This document shows positions 57,952-64,000 of a stretch of DNA of 64,000 nucleotides, piece by piece. A model generated the notes under the pieces. That model had not been told where the DNA came from, ran no database searches, and saw only the letters and a list, made by a program, of their open reading frames with translations. The DNA lies in the NCBI GenBank assembly GCA_900470805.1, contig UCCA01000015.1:184287-248286 (forward strand), read 5' to 3'. Position 1 is the stretch's first letter, and the number at the start of each line of letters is the position of its first letter. A program made the position numbers and the translations under genes. Source of the DNA: Hyphomicrobiales bacterium (GTDB lineage: Bacteria; Pseudomonadota; Alphaproteobacteria; Rhizobiales; Rhizobiaceae).

Positions 57952-57990
57952 AAAAAGGCCGCCGAACTTGCGTTCTGGCGGCCTTTTTTA
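57952..57990. terminator. Bidirectional terminator between glcB and the L,D-transpeptidase gene
   Basis: AAAAAGGCCGCC (57952-57963) pairs with GGCGGCCTTTTT (57977-57988), giving A and T runs on each side; it lies between the convergent stop codons. Confidence 0.9.
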
Positions 57991-58010
57991 TACCGAATTT
58001 CAGGTCCAGC

Positions 58011-58700
58011 TTACTGGATAACGATGACCTTCGAGGTCGTCTTGCCGGGGCGGACGCGGCTGTAGAGGTCGATGACGTCCTGGTTGATCAGACGAATGCA
58101 GCCCGAAGAGGCGGCAGTGCCGATGGAGGCCCATTCCGGCGTGCCGTGCAAGCGGAACAGCGTGTCCTTGCCCTCTTCGTTGAAGAGGTACATGGCGCGC
58201 GCGCCGAGCGGATTGCTGAGGCCAGGGCCCATGCCGTCTTCGACGTACTTGGCGATCTCGGGGCGGCGAACGGCCATTTCCTTCGGGGGATGCCAGTTCG
58301 GCCATTCCTGCTTCCAGGCGACGTAGGCGGTGCCGGCCCATGCGAAGCCCTGCTTGCCGACGCCGATGCCGTAGCGCATCGCCTTGCCGCCGGGCATGAT
58401 GTAGTAGAGGAAGCGCTCGCGGGTGTTGACGATGATCGTACCCGGGCGTTCCGTGGTTTCGTAGGAGACAACCTGGCGATGGAACTGCGGCTTGACCTTC
58501 TGGATCGGGATCGCCGGCAGCGAGTATCCTGCATCCGTCGTCACGCCATAGGCGTCGTCGAAGATCTGCGCGGTCTGGACGATCGGTCCCGGCGCTGCGG
58601 TCTTGTCTTGAACGGATGCGCTCTCGGACGTCGTGGAGCAACCGGCCAGGGCGAGCGTCGCCATCAGGCCGAATACAGGAAGTGCATTACGGATGCGCAT
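58011..58700 (-). CDS. L,D-transpeptidase (YkuD domain) lipoprotein
   Basis: Periplasmic cross-linking or protein-anchoring enzyme; in Rhizobiales L,D-transpeptidases make much of the peptidoglycan 3-3 cross-links. 229 residues. N-terminal signal with lipobox LMATLALAGC (lipid Cys at about 21). The YkuD domain begins near 80 (TIIVNTRERFLYYIMPGGKAMRYGIGVG) and holds the catalytic motif LHGTPEWASIGTAASSGCIRL, with H and the S-x-G-C nucleophile (about 201). ASSGC and R-L-I-N-Q-D are intact. Convergent with glcB, divergent from mmcB. Confidence 0.94.
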   Translation of the reverse strand: MRIRNALPVFGLMATLALAGCSTTSESASVQDKTAAPGPIVQTAQIFDDAYGVTTDAGYSLPAIPIQKVKPQFHRQVVSYETTERPGTIIVNTRERFLYYIMPGGKAMRYGIGVGKQGFAWAGTAYVAWKQEWPNWHPPKEMAVRRPEIAKYVEDGMGPGLSNPLGARAMYLFNEEGKDTLFRLHGTPEWASIGTAASSGCIRLINQDVIDLYSRVRPGKTTSKVIVIQ

Positions 58701-58880
58701 GGATGTCTCTTAAGAATGGGGGCAAGGAGAATCGGTGTTTCAACCATCTTTGAGTATGGTTTATTTTCGATTAACTTCGCCTTTGCAAGCTGTTGCAGGG
58801 CGGCGGAGTGAATACGCAACGGCAAACTAGAACCGCATGGTTTTTTTGCAACAACGCGGTCGCCGGACCTTGGGTTATCC

Positions 58881-59375
58881 ATGACGATTTTGAGTATTTA
58901 CAATAACAATCCGTTAATAGATGGCCGGCAATCGGACAGGGCCATGATGGTGCGCCGCGGCACCCAGATTCTCCTGCACGAGATGCGCCATGCAGTGCTG
59001 CCGGAATTGCCGCTCGCCAGCGGCCGGCGGGCCGATCTGATCACCATCACGGAGAAGGGCGAGATCTGGATCGTCGAGATCAAGACGTCGATCGAGGACT
59101 TCAGGGTCGATCGCAAGTGGCCGGAATACCGCCAGCACTGTGATCGCCTGTTCTTCGCGACGCATCAGGACGTACCGCTCGACATCTTTCCGGAGGATTG
59201 CGGCCTGTTCCTGTCCGATGGCTACGGCGCCCACATGATCCGCGAGGCGCCGGAACACCGGCTGGCGCCTGCGACACGCAAATCCGTGACACTGAATTTC
59301 TCCCGTGCCGCCGCCCATCGCCTGATGATGGCCGAATGGGCCACCGGCAAGACCTTCGGCGACGACGACGCGTAG
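58881..59375 (+). CDS. mmcB: MmcB family DNA repair protein
   Basis: MmcB is a DNA-damage-related protein known from Caulobacter; biochemical activity not established. 164 residues. The middle shows a PD-(D/E)xK-like core: ELPLASGRRADLITITEKGE with the first Asp (about 52) and IWIVEIKTS with the E-x-K (about 67-69), then RVDRKWPEYRQHCDRLFF. The pattern is that of small DNA nucleases. ATG at 58881; a later ATG-ATG pair (MMVRRGTQ) is possible. No clear LexA box is seen within 100 bases upstream. It ends 5 bases from the convergent actR stop. Confidence 0.86.
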   Translation: MTILSIYNNNPLIDGRQSDRAMMVRRGTQILLHEMRHAVLPELPLASGRRADLITITEKGEIWIVEIKTSIEDFRVDRKWPEYRQHCDRLFFATHQDVPLDIFPEDCGLFLSDGYGAHMIREAPEHRLAPATRKSVTLNFSRAAAHRLMMAEWATGKTFGDDDA

Positions 59376-59380
59376 TCGGC

Positions 59381-59959
59381 TTACTTCGGCGCCCGTTTGG
59401 CAAGAATCCGCTGCAGCGTGCGGCGGTGCATGTTCAGCCGCCGCGCCGTTTCCGAAACGTTGCGCTCGCAGATTTCGTAGACGCGCTGGATATGTTCCCA
59501 GCGCACCCTGTCGGCCGACATCGGGTTCTCGGGCAGCTCGGCCTTCTCGCCGGCCCGCTGGGTCAGCGCCGCATAGACGTCGTCGGCGTCGGCGGGCTTT
59601 GCCAGATAGTCGACGGCGCCAAGCTTCACGGCCGTCACCGCCGTTGCGATATTGCCGTAGCCGGTCAGAACGATGATGCGCGTGTCGTCGCGCTTCTGGC
59701 GGATCGCCTCGATCACATCCAGCCCGGTGCCGTCACCAAGCCGCAAATCGACCACGGCATATTTCGGCGCATTGATCTTCGACTTGGCCACGCCTTCGAC
59801 AACCGATTCCGCGGTTTCCACCTGAAAGCCGCGGCTCTCCATGGCGCGTGCCAGTCGGCGCAGGAACGGACCGTCGTCATCGACGATCAGCAGGCTGGCA
59901 TCCGGACCGATATGGTCGTCGCTGGCTGGAGGCGTTTCGTTTATCTGCTCGCTCATCAT
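59381..59959 (-). CDS. actR: ActR (RegA/PrrA) redox response regulator
   Basis: Global regulator of respiration, nitrogen, carbon and acid tolerance genes under redox control. 192 residues. Receiver domain: SLLIVDDDGPFLRRLARAME, phospho-Asp in YAVVDLRLGDGTGLDVIE (about 71), Thr in IIVLTGYGNIATAV and Lys in DYLAKPADADDVY. The short C-terminal Fis-type helix-turn-helix, RNVSETARRLNMHRRTLQRILAKR, is the family hallmark and nearly invariant in RegA/ActR/PrrA. It follows actS on the same strand after 65 bases. Two ATGs in tandem are possible starts. Confidence 0.96.
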   Translation of the reverse strand: MMSEQINETPPASDDHIGPDASLLIVDDDGPFLRRLARAMESRGFQVETAESVVEGVAKSKINAPKYAVVDLRLGDGTGLDVIEAIRQKRDDTRIIVLTGYGNIATAVTAVKLGAVDYLAKPADADDVYAALTQRAGEKAELPENPMSADRVRWEHIQRVYEICERNVSETARRLNMHRRTLQRILAKRAPK

Positions 59960-60024
59960 CTCAATCCTGGCGCTGTCGACCTTGCTTGGGCCAATTGCAT
60001 TGCATCCTCATTATGCCGATTGCA

Positions 60025-61335
60025 TCATTTTGTCGAATGCGCATCGATCAGCATGCGCGGCCATTCGACGCGAACCCGGGCACCGGCCGTCTCCGGCCCG
60101 CGATTTTCGAAGGATAGCACGGCTCCGGAACGCTCAAGCAGCGTCTTGGCGATGAACAGTCCGAGCCCCAGGCCACCGGCCCTGTCCTCCTTCTGCCGCT
60201 TGGTCACATAAGGCTCGCCGATCCGCGTCAGGATGTCGGGTGCATATCCCTCGCCGTCGTCTTCGACGACGATCAAAACCCGTTCCTGGTTGTGCTCGAC
60301 GGTCACCGTCACTTCCTTGCGGGCATAGTCGACCGCATTCTCGATCACGTTGCCGAGGCCGTACATGATGCCGGCATTGCGCTCGGTCACCGGCTCGCCC
60401 TTGCGCGGATCTTTCTCGATGAGCTTCAGCCGGATGCCCGCCTCCCGATGCGGCGCAACGATCTCCTCCATCATCGACGACAACGGCAGCCGCCGCAGAT
60501 GCGCATCGCCCTCGACCGAAAGCGTGGTGAGCCGGCGCAGGATATCGCGGCAGCGTTCGCTCTGGCTGCGCAGCAGCATCACGTCCTCGCGGAACCGGTC
60601 GTCCGTCTTCAGTTCGCGCTCCATCTCCTTGGCGACGACGCTGATCGTCGCAAGCGGCGTCCCGAGTTCGTGGGCGGCGGCGGCGGCGAGGCCGTCCAGC
60701 TGCGAAAGATGCTTCTCGCGCTGCAGCACCAGCTCGGTGGCGGCGAGCGCATCGGCCAGCTGGCCGGCCTCCTTCGAGACACGATAGGCATAGAAGGCGG
60801 CAAAGGTCATGGTCGATGCGATCGAGCACCAGACGCCGAACTGCATCACACTGTGAACACTGATCTCGGCCCCGCCGAACCATGGCAGCGGAAATGGCGT
60901 GAAGGCGAGGATGGTGATGCAGATCATCGCGATGACGATGAGCGGCGTGCTGTAGCGGATCGGCTGCGACGCGAAGGAGATGATCACGGGAACACAGATC
61001 AGCGCGGCAAACGGGTTGGCGAGACCACCGGTGATGAACAGGAGGGCGCAAAGCTGCAGGAGATCAAAGCCCAGCAGCGCGAAGGCCGCAACCGGATCGA
61101 TCCGGTGCGTCGCGGGATAGCGGATCATCAGGTAGAAATTGACCACCGCAAGCGCCGCGATCAGCGCGCCGCTTGCCACCAGCGGCAGCGGAAACCGCAG
61201 CCAGAAGGCAACGATCAGCACCGTCACCGTCTGCCCGCAGACGGCAAGCCACCGCAGCCGCACCAGTGTTTCCAGCCTCAGCCGCCGGCTGCTGTGCCTG
61301 TCTTCTTCCGGAATGCTCTCGACGTTATCGACCAT
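60025..61335 (-). CDS. actS: ActS (RegB/PrrB) redox-sensing histidine kinase
   Basis: Membrane sensor that phosphorylates ActR. 436 residues with about six hydrophobic segments (40-200). The ubiquinone-sensing heptad GGLANPF is in FITGGLANPFAALICVPVI. H-box: AAAAHELGTPLATISVVAKEM. The redox-active cysteine of RegB is present in LRSQSERCRDILRRLT. The ATPase domain has VIENAVDYARKEV, VEDDGEGYAPD and GLGLGLFIAKTL. Cofactor genes senC/prrC are not adjacent. It lies 27 bases after hrpB, so hrpB-actS-actR may be one transcript. Confidence 0.95.
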   Translation of the reverse strand: MVDNVESIPEEDRHSSRRLRLETLVRLRWLAVCGQTVTVLIVAFWLRFPLPLVASGALIAALAVVNFYLMIRYPATHRIDPVAAFALLGFDLLQLCALLFITGGLANPFAALICVPVIISFASQPIRYSTPLIVIAMICITILAFTPFPLPWFGGAEISVHSVMQFGVWCSIASTMTFAAFYAYRVSKEAGQLADALAATELVLQREKHLSQLDGLAAAAAHELGTPLATISVVAKEMERELKTDDRFREDVMLLRSQSERCRDILRRLTTLSVEGDAHLRRLPLSSMMEEIVAPHREAGIRLKLIEKDPRKGEPVTERNAGIMYGLGNVIENAVDYARKEVTVTVEHNQERVLIVVEDDGEGYAPDILTRIGEPYVTKRQKEDRAGGLGLGLFIAKTLLERSGAVLSFENRGPETAGARVRVEWPRMLIDAHSTK

Positions 61336-61362
61336 CTCTTCGTCCTTGAACCGCTTTGCGGC

Positions 61363-63828
61363 TCATGTACCACGCGGTTTTGCCCTTGTCGTCGGCAGCG
61401 CCTCGTCCGGTCGCTCCGGCCACGGATGCCGGGGATAGCGCCCGCGCATGTCGGCGCGCACGTCCTTCCACGATCCAGCCCAGAAGCCCGGAAGATCGCG
61501 CGTCGTCTGGATCGGCCGATGTGCCGGCGAGGTCAGCTCGAGCAGCAGCGGCAGCCGCCCCCCGGCAATGGCGGGATGTTGCTTCAGCCCGTAGAGCTCC
61601 TGCACCCGGATCGTCAGCGTCGGCTCCTCTCCATCATACTGGATCGGATGCCGCTGCCCGGTCGGCGCCTCGAAATGCGTCGGCGCCAGGCGCGCGAGGT
61701 CGCGCTGCAGCTCGTGCGGCACCAGCGACATCAACCCGTTCGAAAGCCCTGATGCCGAAATGTCGGAAAGCCCGCGCGCCTCGGCCTGGTAAGGAATGAA
61801 CCAGTCTTCCATGCGCTGAACGAGCGCCGCATCGTCGACATCGGGCCACGGCGCGCCGATGCTTCTATAAAGAAAGCCGATGCGCTCGCGAAGCTGGATC
61901 ACCTCCTTGGAAAAAGGAAGTGTTTCCAGTCCAAGCTCGCGTACGCCGTCGGCAAGCGCCCGCGTCACCGCTTCGCCGGATGGCCGGGGCAGGGGCGTCT
62001 CGTCGAAGATGATCGCGCCCAGCCGCGTTGCCCGCCGTGCCCGCACCTGCCGGCTCTGTCGATCGAAAAACGTCTGATCGTCCGTCACGATGGCGCCGGG
62101 AAGCGCGTCCTCGACATCGCCGCGCGTCAACTCCGCGGCCGCGAGAACCCGTGCCTGCGCCGCGCGTCCGGTCAGATCCGCGATCACGAGCATCGGACTG
62201 CTCGCCAGCCGCTCCGTCTCCGGAAGTTCGGCCCCGCGCCCGTTCGCCATGACAAAGCGCCCGCGTCCGCCACGCTGCAGCGCGATCCGATCCGGAAACG
62301 CATGAATGAGAAGACGCCCAGCCAGGCTGGGTTCGCTCGCCCTCACCGTGTCGAGGCCCTTGGCCAGCCGTGAGGCCAACTGTCTGGCGGCCTCCGCGCG
62401 CTCGCCGCGTTCGGACGAAAACCGCCGCATCCGGTCCTCGAGATCGACACTGGTTCCGCCCAGTCCCTGCTCGGTCATCAGCACCGCCAGCATGGCCGCG
62501 TCGCGCGCATGCCCGGTCTCGCCCGCGCTGATCACCATCGCGGCCAGCCGGGGTGGCAGCGCCATGTCGCGCATCACCTTGCCGCGCGGTGTCAGCGCGC
62601 CCGTGGTGTCGAGCGCGCCCAGCTGGCGCAAGAGCGCCCGCGCCTCGTTCAGCGTCGTCTCCGGCGGCTGGTCCATGAAGCCCAAGTTGCGCGTGTCCTG
62701 CACACCCCAATGCGCGAGGTCGAGCACCAGGCCGGAAAGATCGGTCGAGAGAATCTGTGGCGGCGTGAAGGCCGGCATGGCCGCCGTCTGCCCCTGGTGC
62801 CACAGGCGGATGGCGATCCCCGGCTCCGTTCGCCCGGCGCGCCCGGCCCGCTGGTCGGCCGAGGCCCGCGACACCCGCACCGTCTCCAGCCGGGTAATGC
62901 CTGTCGATGCCTCGAACACCGGCAGTCGCTGCAGCCCGCTGTCGATCACGATCCTGACGCCGTCTATGGTAATGGATGTCTCAGCGATCGATGTCGCCAG
63001 CACGATCTTGCGCGTGCCCGCCGCCGCCGGCCGGATCGCCGCGTCCTGTTCCCTCTGGCTGAGATTGCCGTAGAGCGGTGCCACCAGCGTCTGGTCGCCG
63101 AACCGGTCCTGCAGGCGCGCCGCCGTCCGGGTGATTTCCGCCTGTCCGGGCAGGAATGCCAGGATCGAGCCGCTCTCGGTCCGATGCGCCTCGATGATCG
63201 CCCGCGTCACCGTGTCCTCGATCCGCTCGCCGGCCGGCCGATCGTGATAGCGGATATCGATCGGGAACCCGCGTCCCAAGCTCTCTATGACAGGCGGCTG
63301 GTCGAGCAGCGCCACCACGCCAGCCACATCGAGCGTCGCCGACATCACCAGGATCCTGAGATCCTCGCGCAGCGCCGATTGCACGTCGAGCGCCAGCGCC
63401 AGCCCGAAATCCGCATCCAGCGAGCGCTCGTGAAATTCGTCGAAGATCACGGTGGCGACCCAGGACAGTTCGGGATCGTCGAGGATCATCCGCGCGAACA
63501 CGCCTTCCGTCACCACCTCGATCCGTGTGCGCGCCGAAATCCTGGTATCGAGCCGCATCCGGTAACCGACCGTCTCGCCGACGACTTCTCCGAGCAGGGA
63601 TGCCATCCGCCCGGCCGCCGCCCGCGCCGCCAGCCGTCGTGGTTCGAGCAGAATGATTCTGCCGTCGCCGCGCCAGTCCTGGTCCAGCAGGTAGAGCGGC
63701 ACCAGCGTCGTCTTGCCGGCGCCGGGAGGGGCCGAAAGCACGGCACGCCGCCCGCTCTTTAGTGCGGCGCCGATCTCAGGCAGGACATGGGATACCGGCA
63801 GCTCCGGCAGAACACGCTTGTCGGTCAC
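61363..63828 (-). CDS. hrpB: ATP-dependent helicase HrpB
   Basis: DEAH-type RNA helicase family of unclear role in bacteria. 821 residues, standard. Walker A AVLSAPPGAGKTTLVPLYLL (about 29-48), motif II reads VIFDEFHERSLDADFGL (DEFH in place of DEAH), SAT in LVMSATLDVAGV, GSILAFLPGQAEI, VLATSIAETSITIDGV, and QRAGRAGRTEPGIAIRLW. The C-terminal HrpB-specific domain (HPIQYDGEEPTLTIRVQELYGL, LLLELTSPAHRPIQTTRDLPGFW) is intact; the extreme end is proline/arginine-rich. It starts near the right edge, divergent from a very short ORF. Confidence 0.96.
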   Translation of the reverse strand: MTDKRVLPELPVSHVLPEIGAALKSGRRAVLSAPPGAGKTTLVPLYLLDQDWRGDGRIILLEPRRLAARAAAGRMASLLGEVVGETVGYRMRLDTRISARTRIEVVTEGVFARMILDDPELSWVATVIFDEFHERSLDADFGLALALDVQSALREDLRILVMSATLDVAGVVALLDQPPVIESLGRGFPIDIRYHDRPAGERIEDTVTRAIIEAHRTESGSILAFLPGQAEITRTAARLQDRFGDQTLVAPLYGNLSQREQDAAIRPAAAGTRKIVLATSIAETSITIDGVRIVIDSGLQRLPVFEASTGITRLETVRVSRASADQRAGRAGRTEPGIAIRLWHQGQTAAMPAFTPPQILSTDLSGLVLDLAHWGVQDTRNLGFMDQPPETTLNEARALLRQLGALDTTGALTPRGKVMRDMALPPRLAAMVISAGETGHARDAAMLAVLMTEQGLGGTSVDLEDRMRRFSSERGERAEAARQLASRLAKGLDTVRASEPSLAGRLLIHAFPDRIALQRGGRGRFVMANGRGAELPETERLASSPMLVIADLTGRAAQARVLAAAELTRGDVEDALPGAIVTDDQTFFDRQSRQVRARRATRLGAIIFDETPLPRPSGEAVTRALADGVRELGLETLPFSKEVIQLRERIGFLYRSIGAPWPDVDDAALVQRMEDWFIPYQAEARGLSDISASGLSNGLMSLVPHELQRDLARLAPTHFEAPTGQRHPIQYDGEEPTLTIRVQELYGLKQHPAIAGGRLPLLLELTSPAHRPIQTTRDLPGFWAGSWKDVRADMRGRYPRHPWPERPDEALPTTRAKPRGT

Positions 63829-63863
63829 GCCCGCTCGTTTCCTCTTCTATATATAGGACAGCC

Positions 63864-63983
63864 ATGTTTGGCCGTTTCGTCAGCGGAGAAATGAGCCATC
63901 ACGAGCCGCCGCACAAGCAGCGCGAGGCGTCGAGCGGACAGAAACAGGGTCGAAGCGGATATTTTCACGGCCCCGAACGCTGA
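63864..63983 (+). CDS. Possible 39-residue small protein
   Basis: An ATG at 63864 with AGGA 5 bases upstream and a TATATA stretch before it opens a 39-codon frame (MFGRFVSGEMSHHEPPHKQ...). It is hydrophilic, with His, Gln, Arg and Gly, and I recognise no family. It faces away from hrpB in a gap that continues past the window. Only the ribosome site and position support it; it could be chance. Confidence 0.3.
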   Translation: MFGRFVSGEMSHHEPPHKQREASSGQKQGRSGYFHGPER

Positions 63984-64000
63984 TTTCCGCGCCTTTCCTC

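Overview
This is a contiguous piece of the main chromosome of a Rhizobiaceae alphaproteobacterium (Rhizobium / Agrobacterium / Sinorhizobium group). The evidence is gene content and order: hemE-hemJ-rho-mnmE on one side of a DnaA-box-bearing gap and ppsR-maf-aroE-coaE-dnaQ on the other, the string divL-ahcY-ptsH-EIIA-hprK-chvG-chvI-pckA, the actS/actR redox pair, GC-rich coding sequence with strong third-position bias, and families largely limited to Rhizobiales (DUF1402, DUF2852, DUF2628 in the his operon). No insertion sequences, prophage, CRISPR array, rRNA or tRNA genes were seen; almost everything is core genome, packed densely with many 1-8 bp overlaps.

Layout. 1-4192 (minus): hemE, hemJ, rho and the start of mnmE. 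4193-4594: candidate chromosomal replication origin. 4595-8215 (plus): ppsR, maf, aroE, coaE, dnaQ. 8265-9335 (minus): secB, fxsA. 9462-14798 (plus): Tim44-like protein, MltA, Smr protein, XRE regulator, then gyrB. 14862-19580: nitroreductase, glutathionyl-hydroquinone reductase, FAH-family enzyme, PHB depolymerase, DUF2852. 19669-25562 (plus): metallopeptidase, trpF-trpB-trpA-accD-folC. 25610-37594 (minus): divL, a tsaE-amgK fusion, murU, addB, addA, trxA as a nearly gapless string. 37775-43253 (minus): chvI, chvG, hprK, EIIA-Man, HPr, ahcY. 43578-46345 (plus): pckA, arfB, alkB. 46342-50999 (minus): hisB-DUF2628-hisH-hisA-hisF-hisE-coaA. 51177-57934 (plus): hslV-hslU, DUF1402 protein, cytochrome P450, malate synthase G. 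58011-63828: L,D-transpeptidase (minus), mmcB (plus), then hrpB-actS-actR (minus). A tentative 39-residue ORF lies at the right edge.

How it works together. The left third joins replication start (oriC, gyrB, dnaQ), haem synthesis and precursor enzymes. The centre links cell-cycle control (DivL, whose phospho-acceptor histidine is a tyrosine), peptidoglycan recycling (AmgK/MurU), recombination repair (AddAB) and tRNA modification (TsaE), next to the ChvG/ChvI envelope-stress and host-interaction system, its neighbouring short HPr kinase/HPr/EIIA regulatory PTS, and gluconeogenesis (PckA). The right third carries histidine synthesis, protein quality control (HslVU), the glyoxylate-cycle enzyme GlcB, cell-wall enzymes and redox control (ActSR).

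I found no wholly new multi-gene system. The items most worth a second look are the TsaE-AmgK fusion beside murU, the DivL tyrosine, the AccD lacking three of four zinc-finger cysteines, an AddB without iron-sulfur cysteines, an MltA homologue without an export signal, the lysozyme-like triad in DUF1402, and palindromic operator candidates before ahcY, phaZ and pckA.
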